Shown piece by piece: positions 51,846 through 60,954 of a stretch of 64,000 nt of DNA. Made by a program: the position numbers and the translations under genes. This DNA is from Thermogutta sp039793925 (GTDB lineage: Bacteria > Planctomycetota > Planctomycetia > Pirellulales > Thermoguttaceae): NCBI RefSeq assembly GCF_039793925.1, contig NZ_JBAMME010000316.1, forward strand, positions 19,714-83,713. The letters run 5' to 3'. A model generated the notes under the pieces. The model searched no databases and was not told the origin of the DNA. It saw nothing but the letters and a program-made list of their open reading frames with translations. The stretch's first letter is position 1. Each line of letters starts with the position of its first letter.

Positions 51846-54110
51846 TCAGAAGAACCGCCCCAGCGTGCTGTTGACCAGAAAACACGCTGTCAACCCCATC
51901 AGAATCGGCAACACAACAGCCACGATCGTCCATTTGGTGCTGCCCGTTTCCTTGTAGATCGTATAGATGGTTGTCGAGCACGGGTTGTGCATGAGGCTGA
52001 AGAGCATGAGACAGAGGGCGGTGACCGGGGTCCAGCCTGCTTCCTGGAAAATACGAGCCGTAAGGGTCAGATCTTCGGGCTCAAACAAGACACCAGCCTG
52101 GGCATGGATACCACCTGCACCCGTCAACAGAACCGTAAGCATGAGGACGGTTGGGATGACAATCTCATTGGCTGGGATGGCTACCACATACGCGAGCAGG
52201 ATTACCCCGTTCAAGCCCACCAAGCGGCCGAAGGGATCGAGCCATCTGACGATATGAGCCGCGAGTGTGTCGCCCCCAATCCATATGTTGGCGACGGCCC
52301 AGGTGGCCATTCCAGCGGGAAAAGCGAACACTACGGCGCGCCAGAGTACGATGAGGGTCCGATCGATCAACGACGTGTAAAGCGTTTGCAGGATCTGCGG
52401 GGGTCGATAAGGGGGAAGTTCCAGATGGAAGGTGGAGACCTCTCCCCGGAGAACGGTTCTGGTCAAAAGCCATGACACCACGAAGGTCATGATAATTCCC
52501 AGAAGGGCTACACCCACCACGCCAGCAGCCGCAACCACGCCGGAAAGATAGGGGGGGACCAGGCTGCCCAGAAATATGGTGGCCAGCAGGATTTGCGTGG
52601 GCCAGCGACCGTTACAGAGTGAAAAGTTGTTGGTGAGAATGGCCACCAGCCGTTCCCGAGGACTGTCAATAATGCGGCAGGCCACGACTCCTGCGGCATT
52701 GCAGCCGAAGCCCATGGTCATTGTGAGCGCCTGCTTGCCGTGGGCGCCTGCCCAGCGGAAAAAGCGATCCAGATTGAACGCCACCCGCGGTAAGTAGCCG
52801 AGGTCTTCCAACAGGGTGAAAAGGGGGAAGAAGATGGCCATCGGGGGGAGCATCACGCTCACAACCCAGGCTGTCGCGAGAAGTCCTCCGTCCACCAAAA
52901 GGCCGGTCAGCCACCAGGGTGCGCCCGCAATGACGAAAAGCCCCCGGATGGTCGGATAGAGGGTTTCCACCAGCAGCCAGTTCAATAGCGCAGAAGGGTA
53001 ATTTGCCCCCTGGACAGTAATCCAGATCACGATGAGGAACAACCCCACCATGATGGGATAGCCGAACAGGGGGCTGGTGAGGATGCGGTCCAGCTTTTCC
53101 TCCCAGCGCCCTTTTTGCGCTTCGGTGTACCGGACCACGCGGTCAGCGATTTCCGCCGCTGCCGCGTAAATTGTCTCCACCAGCGTTTGGTGGAAATCCA
53201 TGCCGATTTGCCAGCGAAGCGAGGAGGCCGTCTCGATAATTTGATCGCGGAGGGTTTCGGCGCACTGATCTGCCGGACGTGCCGTGCCCGTGTGAGAAAC
53301 ATGGATTGAGTCATCAAGCAGCGTTTCCCGTTCGCCCAGTTCCCCGAGCATCCCGGACCTCACGGCTTCGGTGACTTTGGGATCGCCGTCCAAGAGCCGG
53401 AGCGCCACCCAATTGGCGTTCGTCAGTCCGGGGAAAGCCTCCAGGAGGAGCTGGCCGAGCTGATCGACCGCCGCTTTCAAACTGGGGGCCTCGCCGCCGA
53501 CGCGTCGGGGATGGCAAGTCCGCTCACCATGGGCCACTTGGGCAACGACCTTTACCAACTCTTCGATGCCCTGCCCAAACCGTGCCGCGGCGGGGACGAC
53601 GGGGACCCCCAATTCACGTTCTAACGCAGGCACATCGATAAAAATTCCGTGGCGTCGGGCCTCGTCCATGAGGTTGAGACAGATCACAGCCCGGTCAGTG
53701 ATTTCTAGAACCTGGAGGGCAAGGTTCAGATTGCGCTCCAGTCGCGTAGCATCCACCACGATGATGGTCACGTCCGGCCGCCCGAAAAGAAGGAAGTCCC
53801 GTGCCACCTCCTCGTCGTAACTGGTGGCCATCAGGGAGTATGTGCCGGGCAAATCCACCAACTTGAAGCGTTTACCCTGGAAGGTGAAAAAACCCTCGGC
53901 CCGGGTTACAGTTTTGCCGGGCCAGTTGCCCGTGTGCTGGTGCAGACCGGTCAGCGCGTTGAAGACAGTGCTCTTCCCTGTATTTGGGTTGCCCGCCAGC
54001 GCGACGACAAAGTCTGCCTGGCCGCGTTCCACCTGCAGGAGCGCGGCACCTGCCACGCTTCCTGCCGGACAAAGCTGACAGCTATCACATTGCCGCGGTA
54101 ATATCTTCAT
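51846..54110 (-). CDS. feoB: Ferrous iron transporter FeoB
   Basis: A 754-aa Fe(II) permease. The N-terminal G domain has LAGNPNTGKSTVFN (G1), DLPGTYSL (G3) and NLMDEARRHG (G4), then a helical spacer, then a membrane domain of about eleven helices with two Gate motifs (for example MTMGFGCNAAGVVACRII). A short Cys-rich extension, RQCDSCQLCPAGS, precedes the G domain; CxxCxxC there is not part of the classical protein and might bind metal. The ATG overlaps the feoA stop (ATGA at 54107-54110). The operon order is dtxR, feoA, feoB. Confidence 0.96.
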   Translation of the reverse strand: MKILPRQCDSCQLCPAGSVAGAALLQVERGQADFVVALAGNPNTGKSTVFNALTGLHQHTGNWPGKTVTRAEGFFTFQGKRFKLVDLPGTYSLMATSYDEEVARDFLLFGRPDVTIIVVDATRLERNLNLALQVLEITDRAVICLNLMDEARRHGIFIDVPALERELGVPVVPAAARFGQGIEELVKVVAQVAHGERTCHPRRVGGEAPSLKAAVDQLGQLLLEAFPGLTNANWVALRLLDGDPKVTEAVRSGMLGELGERETLLDDSIHVSHTGTARPADQCAETLRDQIIETASSLRWQIGMDFHQTLVETIYAAAAEIADRVVRYTEAQKGRWEEKLDRILTSPLFGYPIMVGLFLIVIWITVQGANYPSALLNWLLVETLYPTIRGLFVIAGAPWWLTGLLVDGGLLATAWVVSVMLPPMAIFFPLFTLLEDLGYLPRVAFNLDRFFRWAGAHGKQALTMTMGFGCNAAGVVACRIIDSPRERLVAILTNNFSLCNGRWPTQILLATIFLGSLVPPYLSGVVAAAGVVGVALLGIIMTFVVSWLLTRTVLRGEVSTFHLELPPYRPPQILQTLYTSLIDRTLIVLWRAVVFAFPAGMATWAVANIWIGGDTLAAHIVRWLDPFGRLVGLNGVILLAYVVAIPANEIVIPTVLMLTVLLTGAGGIHAQAGVLFEPEDLTLTARIFQEAGWTPVTALCLMLFSLMHNPCSTTIYTIYKETGSTKWTIVAVVLPILMGLTACFLVNSTLGRFF

Positions 54111-54367
54111 GGCAATTGTTTCTGAATAGGCTGCAAAGATGTCGTGGAGGCCCTCGCACTAACCGGCTCGATGTCGATCAATTGGGCCTGATCTCGGCGC
54201 AGGGCGATGAGCGTGTTCCGGACTCGGTAAGCTGTCGGATCCCCGCTGGGACTGCGAAGTTCTGCAACCACTCGGGTTCCCGGTACGAAACCCAGGTCCA
54301 GCAGCCGCCGTCGCTGGAGTCCGCGACATTGGGGTGAAATCCCTTTCACAACCCCAACTTCTCCCAC
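54107..54367 (-). CDS. feoA: Ferrous iron transport accessory protein FeoA
   Basis: An SH3-like protein of about 86 aa: QRRRLLDLGFVPGTRV and DPTAYRVRNTLIALRRDQAQLI are typical FeoA. It modulates FeoB. GTG 54367 is the only standard start, yet conserved FeoA sequence (TLADLQVGE) continues upstream in frame to the TAA that ends the DtxR-family gene, and no ATG, GTG or TTG lies there. The true N-terminus is therefore likely a few residues longer, using a non-standard codon. The stop overlaps the feoB start. Confidence 0.88.
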   Translation of the reverse strand: MGEVGVVKGISPQCRGLQRRRLLDLGFVPGTRVVAELRSPSGDPTAYRVRNTLIALRRDQAQLIDIEPVSARASTTSLQPIQKQLP

Positions 54368-54406
54368 CTGGAGGTCCGCGAGCGTCGCCCGGGGCTGTTC
54401 CCACGG

Positions 54407-55141
54407 TTAGGACGCGGTGTAGGGGGCCGCTTTGACCCAGAGATTGGCGGAAGCTTCGGGCGACAGGCGGATCGTCTGCCCCCGGTGGCGGACGGTCACT
54501 CCATCCTGCCGAATTTTTTCCACCCGGAGGGGTGTTCCCAGGTGCAGGTCGTGCGCGAGAAGCTCCTGGTAGGCAGCGAGGGGCTCGTCTTCGATGTGGC
54601 AGACTTGCACCACATCACCTGGCTTGCTTTCCGAAATGGGTGTTCCTTCCCGCTGGACGATCTCTCCCGTTTCTGTGGGGATGGGGTCCCCATGCGGATC
54701 GAACCGCGGAAAGCCCAGTTGGGCGGCAAGCGAGTTGGCCATCTCTGGTGTGGTAGTATGCTCCAGGCGGTGGGCCGCAGTGTGCCACTCTTCGGGTGCC
54801 AGCCCGGTTTGCTCGGCGAGATAATGTTCCCACAACCGGTGCAGTCGGACGATGCGGAGGGCCTCCTGCCGCCCCTCTGGAGTGAGCCGCAAATAGGTGT
54901 CCCCCTCTCGCTCCGGCTCCAGGTAACCTATTTCCCGTAGTCGGCCCACGAAGCTGGGGAGACTCTTCGCCGGAATATCAATCGCGGACGCCAGCTCCTC
55001 TGCCGTTGCCGGTTGTCCCGTTTCTTCCCTTTCGTGGATGAATTTCAACGCGTCTTCAAAGAGGACTCGCCGCTTCCATCGCGTGCGGATCGGCCACAGC
55101 CACTCAGAAAGCCAAGTTATTCCGCGAAAGCCGTGAGCCAT
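54407..55141 (-). CDS. DtxR/MntR-family metal-dependent repressor
   Basis: A 244-aa regulator. A winged helix (about 25-90, with EELASAIDIPAKSLPSFVGRLREIGYLE) is followed by the dimerisation and metal-binding domain (RLHRLWEHYLAEQTG, HTAAHRLEHTTTPEM) and a C-terminal SH3-like domain (LGTPLRVEKIRQDGVTVRHRG). The His/Glu set fits Fe(II) or Mn(II) sensing. The N-terminus is about 25 residues longer than usual and has a Trp/Arg-rich opening (WLSEWLWPIRTRWKRR). It is the first gene of the feo operon and probably controls it. Confidence 0.9.
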   Translation of the reverse strand: MAHGFRGITWLSEWLWPIRTRWKRRVLFEDALKFIHEREETGQPATAEELASAIDIPAKSLPSFVGRLREIGYLEPEREGDTYLRLTPEGRQEALRIVRLHRLWEHYLAEQTGLAPEEWHTAAHRLEHTTTPEMANSLAAQLGFPRFDPHGDPIPTETGEIVQREGTPISESKPGDVVQVCHIEDEPLAAYQELLAHDLHLGTPLRVEKIRQDGVTVRHRGQTIRLSPEASANLWVKAAPYTAS

Positions 55142-55380
55142 GTCTTTTTATCCCGCAACGATAGATACACGTGCGCAGCGCCGCAAGCTCTTTGTGTCAA
55201 TAAAAGCCCGGCGAGACCCGACAAGGTTAATCATAATCCAAATGCACCGCCCGCTCTTTCCCCTTCGCCAAAGCCGCTGAGCTTTCCATTACGGTGAGTT
55301 CAACTCGCTTGGCCTTATCCCATAATCATATGCGATCAGCCGTTGCTGGGCGATTTTTTCGTGGGTCGTTTTACAATGAT

Positions 55381-56373
55381 TTACTCCCTTTGTGGCGGTT
55401 GTTCTCGGGACGTGCATACGACAGGGAGCGCTCCGCGGACCTGTGTAGCAAGGGCCAGAAACTTGTCTGCTGATGTGACGAACAACGTACGGAATCCCTT
55501 CCCACCAAAGACACAGTTCGACGCGTACGGTACGGCAATCGTTCCCAGCGACCGCCCCTTCTCGGTGTAGACTTTGATCCCGGCCTTTCCGCAGGCGACA
55601 TATAAGTTTCCCCACTCATCCATTGTCATTCCATCGGGATGAGCGCCCAGATCAATCCATTTCTCCACTTCGCCCAGTTTTCCAGGCCCAATCACCGGGT
55701 ACCGATAAATGATTCCCGCCGCGTTGTCCGCCAGATAAAGGTAACTATTGGCTGGATCCAACAGGATGCCGTTCGGCCGGACACAGACTTCGGAAACGCG
55801 CGTAACCTCTCCCTGCGGGCTGACGTAATAAACCGCTTCTTTCATCAGCGACGGTTGGCCCCGATGATGGTAGTTGGGATCGGTGAAGTAGAAACCATCC
55901 TGCACATCGACCGTGAGGTCATTCGGTTCGTTAAAAGGTGTTCCTTGATAGTTTGATACCACAATGCGCTTTTTCTTGGTTGCTACATCGAACGCCACGA
56001 CTCTACGGGCAGCTCCTTCACACACCAAAAGTTCGCCTTTGCTGTTGAACATCATGCCATTGGCGTCGGTGCTGTCATTAACGAAGAGCTCCACGCCCTT
56101 ACCCACCCGATAAACGTAAATCGAGTCATTTTTTCCATCCGAGAAATAAACGTTTCCTTCGGCATCGGCGGCGGGTCCTTCACAGAAGCCATAGCCGGTT
56201 CCCAGGACAATGGGTTCGGTTCCCGGCGGCACGATGTCCTCCACACTTTGCGGCATCTTCTTCGCTTCCGAATTGGCTAGATCATCGTCCGCATAGGCAG
56301 CAGCCGAGCCGCAGACGACCGAAATCATCCACAGGACACTCAAGCAGTCGATGAAAGGAAAACGCAACTTCAT
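55381..56373 (-). CDS. Secreted SMP-30/gluconolactonase-like protein
   Basis: A protein of about 330 aa with a signal peptide (FIDCLSVLWMISVVCGSAAAYA) and a six-bladed beta-propeller of the SMP-30/gluconolactonase/LRE family. Metal or substrate residues are suggested by EGPAADAEGNVYFSD, GTPFNEPNDLTVD, RPNGILLDP and HPDGMTMDEWGNLYVAC. Members hydrolyse sugar lactones. ATG 56373 has AAGGTGA upstream; the open frame to 56427 overlaps the galE 3' end and is less likely. Confidence 0.87.
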   Translation of the reverse strand: MKLRFPFIDCLSVLWMISVVCGSAAAYADDDLANSEAKKMPQSVEDIVPPGTEPIVLGTGYGFCEGPAADAEGNVYFSDGKNDSIYVYRVGKGVELFVNDSTDANGMMFNSKGELLVCEGAARRVVAFDVATKKKRIVVSNYQGTPFNEPNDLTVDVQDGFYFTDPNYHHRGQPSLMKEAVYYVSPQGEVTRVSEVCVRPNGILLDPANSYLYLADNAAGIIYRYPVIGPGKLGEVEKWIDLGAHPDGMTMDEWGNLYVACGKAGIKVYTEKGRSLGTIAVPYASNCVFGGKGFRTLFVTSADKFLALATQVRGALPVVCTSREQPPQRE

Positions 56374-56408
56374 CGTGCTCACCTTTCGTGCTCGAGGCAT
56401 CTCCTTTG

Positions 56409-57419
56409 TTACCGTCCAGCGCAGCATGATTTTCGGCGATAACCGTCAGGATGATTCTTGAACCACCGCCAGGCGGTCTCCACAATTGCGTCGATTTCTG
56501 TGTACTCGGGAATCCAGTTCAGCTCCCGGCGGATTTTGCTAGCATCCGCGTAAAGGATGGCAGGATCGCCCGGCCTCCTGGGACCATATTCCACCGGGAT
56601 CTTTCGGCCGGTGACTCGCTCCACAGACTGGAGGACTTCCTTCACAGAATATCCGCGGCCGATGCCCAGATTATAAATGAGCCGCGATCCGGCCCGGAGT
56701 GCCTCCATCACCACGATGTGGGCACGGCAGAGGTCTTCCACATGGATGTAGTCCCGAATACATGTGCCGTCCGGTGTTGGGTAATCAGTCCCGAACACGA
56801 CGAATTGGGGGCGTTTTCCCAGAGCCGTAAGCAGGAGGGAGGGAATCAAATGGGTTTCTGGATCGTGATCCTCACCCAGACTGCCATCGCGGGCTGCCCC
56901 CGCCACGTTGAAGTAGCGGAGTGCCGCATAAGAAAACGTTGGCCGACTGGTTGCGTAATCGGCCAGAATTTTTTCTACAAAGAGTTTGGAGCGTCCATAA
57001 GGATTGATAGGCTCCTGGGGTGTTTCCTCCACGATCGGAACCACCTTCGGTTCGCCATATGTGGCGCAGGTGGAGCTGAACACCATCTTCTCGACACCCG
57101 CTGCCTCCATCGCTCGCAACAGAGACACCGTTTGCGCCACGTTGTTGTCGTAATAAGCGAGAGGATGCTCGACGGACTCACCCACATATGCGAGTGCAGC
57201 AAAATGCATGACGCACTCGATATGGTGGCGCCCGAAAACCTGTTTGAGGTCCTCGGTGTTGGCCAGAGGCATTTCATAAAAGGGAATCGTGGGGGGAACG
57301 GCTTCGCGGTGTCCCCTGCTGAGATTGTCCACCACAACCACGGTGTGACCGGCTTCGGCAAGGAGCTTCACAGCGTGTGAACCAATATATCCCGCACCAC
57401 CAACGACAAGCACGTTCAT
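56409..57419 (-). CDS. galE: UDP-glucose 4-epimerase
   Basis: A 336-aa short-chain dehydrogenase-type epimerase. MNVLVVGGAGYIGSHAVKLL is the NAD-binding motif, FSSTCATYGEP holds the catalytic Ser region, and NPYGRSKLFVEKIL the Tyr-x3-Lys pair. AALRYFNVAGA, CIRDYIHVEDLC and the C-terminal YGPRRPGDPAILYAD are typical GalE. It interconverts UDP-glucose and UDP-galactose in the cytoplasm for polysaccharide synthesis or galactose use. The 3' end lies 35 bases before the start of the SMP-30 gene on the same strand. Confidence 0.95.
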   Translation of the reverse strand: MNVLVVGGAGYIGSHAVKLLAEAGHTVVVVDNLSRGHREAVPPTIPFYEMPLANTEDLKQVFGRHHIECVMHFAALAYVGESVEHPLAYYDNNVAQTVSLLRAMEAAGVEKMVFSSTCATYGEPKVVPIVEETPQEPINPYGRSKLFVEKILADYATSRPTFSYAALRYFNVAGAARDGSLGEDHDPETHLIPSLLLTALGKRPQFVVFGTDYPTPDGTCIRDYIHVEDLCRAHIVVMEALRAGSRLIYNLGIGRGYSVKEVLQSVERVTGRKIPVEYGPRRPGDPAILYADASKIRRELNWIPEYTEIDAIVETAWRWFKNHPDGYRRKSCCAGR

Positions 57420-57477
57420 TAAAAATCACTCCCGATCACCAGGCATTCGGCCCTGCACTCAAAAGTGTCACCCCGGA

Positions 57478-57497
57478 GTCGGACTGCGGCGTCCGAC
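57478..57497. repeat. GTCGGAC/GTCCGAC hairpin
   Basis: A perfect 7-bp inverted repeat with a TGCGGC loop in the region between galE and the split gene, which are divergent. It resembles the hairpin at 22567-22594 (GGCCGGACGC/GCGTCCGGCC). Confidence 0.45.
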
Positions 57498-57641
57498 CCT
57501 AGGCCGCAAAAAGTTTAATCTACGGCATGAAATGCTTGACGCAAAGGTCTCATCAACGGCACAATGGAGGCCGAACGCCATGCTAATAACGTGGGTTCTC
57601 GTTCGGCTTCCAGGTTCCGGGTGTCAAAGGAGGGGCGGGCC

Positions 57642-58943
57642 ATGCGCGGCAGACTCGCTCGCCACACTTGGGTAGCGGCTTTTCTGGTGCCATTTCTGAT
57701 CGGGTCACTGACATCGCCAGGGGACGACGTCCGAACAGAAAACGCGGCAGCCTCCCCAGGCGACGACGAAATTCCGGAGGTCACGCCTGCAGCGCCATTC
57801 ACTCCTTTCGAGCGAGCGGCGCTTAAGCTGTGGTCGCGAGATATCGAGTTATACCGAAAATTCACCTGGGATCCCCCGGAAATCCAGAAGGATGCCGTGG
57901 AATTCATGCGAGCGGTGCAGCTCCAACTCCTTGGCCGGGCGCGGGGACGTAATCCCCGAGTCACTTGCGCCATGGCAGAACGTCTGTTTGAGAGGGGATG
58001 TCAAGATCCGCTAATCAGGAGTTATTATGTCATGGCGCTGATCCAGGAGGGCTCGCTGAGATCTCATCTATTCATTGCGAATGCCCTTGAGGCCTTCGAC
58101 CAGATCTGCTACCCCGAGGAAGCGCGATGGCTCGTGCTCTACGCGGCGCTGCGTGTGAAGTCGCCCATTCTCTTACCTCTACCACCTCCAGCCGGTCGTA
58201 ACATTGTTAGAAATTGGAACGAGGAACTTGTGCTGGCGGTCACCCGGCGGTTGTGTGATCCCACGCTGGAACCGTCAATGGTCCGCGTGGTGTTCGCCGA
58301 ACTGCGATTCGCTTTCGGCGATAGCTTTCTTTCCGAAAACGTGAGTTTTGTGAAAAAGATTTACGACGAGTGCATGGCGGTCAAAGAAAGAATGGATCCT
58401 TGGTTACAACACATGATCACCGCCCTTTACTACATTGATCAAGGATGGTGGGTCCGGGGCACAAGTTTTGCCTCTCAGGTTCCGCCCAGCGTTTGGCCGA
58501 TCTTCCACGACAAGATGGTGAAGGCGAAACAGGAGTTACTGGAAGCCTTCAAACTGCATCCGGATTGGTCCGAGCCTGCCGAGATCATGATTCAGGTAGC
58601 TACGACGGGCGAGACAGGGGACTCCGCGGACGAATGGTTTGAGAAAGCGGTAGCCTTGGAGCCAAACTACCTACGCAGTTACTCTTCGTACCTGTTGGCC
58701 TTGCGACCCCGTTGGGGTGGCAGCGTCGAAGAGATGTACCAACTGGCCATCCGCGCCGCGGACTACCGCAAGTACGACTCGCCGATACCGTTTTTCTTTT
58801 TAACGGCGATTGAAGCCATCGAGGAAGAGCTTCACCTCGCGAAAAACGAAGTAATCTACGAGGACCACCCCGTATGGCAAATGCCGGGGGTTTATGAGCG
58901 GGCGTGTGAGATTTTGGACGGGATGATCAACCATCCCAGTTGA
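57642..58943 (+). pseudogene. TPR-like secreted protein, 5' part of a gene split by an in-frame TGA
   Basis: The 5' part encodes 433 aa: a signal peptide (ARHTWVAAFLVPFLIGSLTS), an Asp/Glu/Pro linker with a repeated SPGDD, and helical repeats of the TPR/DUF4034 type seen in planctomycetes (for example ALRPRWGGSVEEMYQLAIRA). ATG 57642 has AGGAGG 9 bases upstream. Translation ends at TGA 58941-58943, but the same frame stays open and coding-like for 324 more codons to 59918. The simplest reading is one gene of about 758 codons, interrupted by a nonsense mutation, a sequencing error or a recoded stop. If the stop is real, this is a shortened protein that lacks its C-terminal domain. Confidence 0.65.
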
Positions 58944-59918
58944 CAGGGGGAGGTTGTCCTGTATCCCACCCGCGACTCGCTCCTAACGACTAAGTTTTGT
59001 ATTGCCTACCGGGCCGGTCATTTTGCGGAGGCTCGGCAAATTGCCGACCAACTCGGGGGAACCTTTTATGAGCCCGTGCTTCTTATGTGGTACCAACAAC
59101 CCAGCCAGATTATTGCCGAAATGTACGCCCTCACGGGAAAAGGTGGGGATAAGATTAAAGCTGCTCACGAGATTCTCAAAGGACTCACGGCCCCGTATCC
59201 TGATGAAATTCTGAAAAAGGCCAAACTGCTTTTTGTACAGGCCTACGCAGCGGATGACCATCCTCAGTCCCGAGCTTATTGCACAGTTTGGATTCGCGAA
59301 CTGGAGGGTCTCCTCGCGTTCGACGCCGGCGACTGGTGTCCCTTGCGATTTGACCCCACATTTGCCAGATGGTCGATCATCGGGGGTGTCTGGACCTATG
59401 AGGATGAGAACACCGCCGTCGTTCGGCAAGCATCTGAGTACCTCATGCCTCTCATCAGGCCGCGCGTCTCTCTGCCGTGGCCACTGGAGGTCGAATTCGA
59501 GGTTCAGACACATGAACGAAACCTTGATGTATGCTTCGGCCTCGTTGTTCCCAGAGAATTGACCGAGAATTTTAGCCGCAATAATGATGATCGTCTGTTG
59601 GTTTCACCACCCGATGAGATCTGGGTACGGGTGGGTAATAAGAATTACTGTGTCCCGGTGCCCCTGTTCAGGCTCAATCGGGTGAAGGTGCAGTTGGCGG
59701 ACGGCTATGCGGCGATGTGGCTCAATGGTACGCTAGTATTTGAAATCCGTGATCCGGGGTTCCTCCCCACTCCCTACTTTGACCTAGGAGCGCCGCCACG
59801 GTTGCCCATGGATAGTGAGCGAGGGTGGGTGCGTTTTCGGAATGTGAGGGTACGGAAGTTTGCACCTCCCCAGCCCGATGAGGTCGCGGGTTCGCAGGCG
59901 ATAAGTAGAGCACCCTAA
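58944..59918 (+). pseudogene. Continuation of the split TPR-like gene, with a LamG/DUF1080-like domain
   Basis: Directly after the TGA the frame reads on without a break: first more helical repeat sequence (FCIAYRAGHFAEARQIADQL, HEILKGLTAPYPDEILKKAK), then a beta-sandwich-like part that ends in RGWVRFRNVRVRKFA, reminiscent of the laminin-G/DUF1080 fold of planctomycete extracellular proteins. No start codon in this part has a ribosome binding site; GTG 59076 would cut the first repeat in two. It is best read as the 3' portion of the gene that starts at 57642. Confidence 0.65.
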
Positions 59919-59968
59919 CCGACGTCGGTATCGGGTGCGTGGGGACCCGCCGAAGATCATGAGATCTG

Positions 59969-60760
59969 GTGACGGGGACTCCGGTCGAAGCCAGAGCGCG
60001 GACCGTCGGAGGTTTGCCATCAAGCTTGCTCAAGCACCTGGGATTGATGAAAACCCTGGCAACATCCGGTATTTCCGGTAAACCTTTGGAGGGGAAAGAC
60101 GCCGGTGTCTGCCCGCCTCGGGCCGCGGAACCCCGTGTGCCTGCGGCGGTTACCGCAGGGCTGCGCGTGCTGCTCGCCTTAATTGCTCGATTTATCAGTG
60201 GGGCAAGTGTGCGCTGGGTGAACTGTCAGCCTGATACATGCCAGCGCGTCTATTTCGCCAACCACACGAGCCACCTTGATGCTGTCGTGATCTGGGCAGC
60301 GTTGCCTTCCCCCGTGCGCGCTGTGACCCGCCCGGTCGCCGCGAAGGACTACTGGGTGGCTAATTCGGTGCGTCGGTATCTGGCGTGTGAAGTCTTCAAT
60401 GCTCTTCTCATCGATCGCCAAGAGATTAAGATCCACCACTCACCGGTGGCGGAAATTCTGGAAGCGATGGGCGACAAATACTCGGTGATCATCTTTCCGG
60501 AAGGTGGCCGAACTCTCGGGCCGGACGTGGCCCCCTTCAAAAGCGGGTTGTACTATTTGGCCAAACGTCGGCCGGATCTGGAGCTCGTGCCGGTCTATCT
60601 GGACAACATGAACCGCATCCTGCCGCGGGGCGAATTTCTTCCCGTCCCACTGCTTACGCGGGTCATTTTCGGCCCACCCATGTGGCTTGAAAGCGGGGAA
60701 CCGAAGCAGGCCTTTTTGGAACGGGCCCGGCAGGCGGTCGTCCGGCTGCGCGACCTGTAA
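59969..60760 (+). CDS. 1-acyl-sn-glycerol-3-phosphate acyltransferase-like protein
   Basis: A protein of about 263 aa (about 237 from ATG 60047). The PlsC-type motifs are FANHTSHLDAVVIW (HxxxxD), a weak Arg block and FPEGGRTLG (EGxR, with Gly-Gly before Arg), followed by LVPVYLDNM. Family members acylate lysophosphatidic acid or related acceptors at the membrane. A hydrophobic stretch at TAGLRVLLALIARFISG is the probable anchor. The start is uncertain: GTG 59969 or ATG 60047, neither with a strong ribosome binding site. Confidence 0.82.
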   Translation: MTGTPVEARARTVGGLPSSLLKHLGLMKTLATSGISGKPLEGKDAGVCPPRAAEPRVPAAVTAGLRVLLALIARFISGASVRWVNCQPDTCQRVYFANHTSHLDAVVIWAALPSPVRAVTRPVAAKDYWVANSVRRYLACEVFNALLIDRQEIKIHHSPVAEILEAMGDKYSVIIFPEGGRTLGPDVAPFKSGLYYLAKRRPDLELVPVYLDNMNRILPRGEFLPVPLLTRVIFGPPMWLESGEPKQAFLERARQAVVRLRDL

Positions 60761-60954
60761 ACCGGGAGTTCTTTTCCGCAGCGGCTTGGGGTAAGCAGGG
60801 GAGTCTTCTCTTCCCGATGTGCTTGTGTTCGCTTGACTCTTCTTGGGAGCCCGCGAAAAATGCCAACAGCGAGGCACAGAGCGGCCAGCGAATGCAGGCT
60901 GCTGATGCGGATTTGAGCGGATTTGGTAATTGGAATGACTGCGCAGGTAAAAAC

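Noticed and set aside
58941..58990. TGA at 58941 as a selenocysteine codon
   Set aside because: A small ACAGG/CCTGT hairpin can be drawn just after it, but the protein is a repeat scaffold with no redox motif at this point. No selenocysteine genes are in the window, and a TGG to TGA change explains it more simply.
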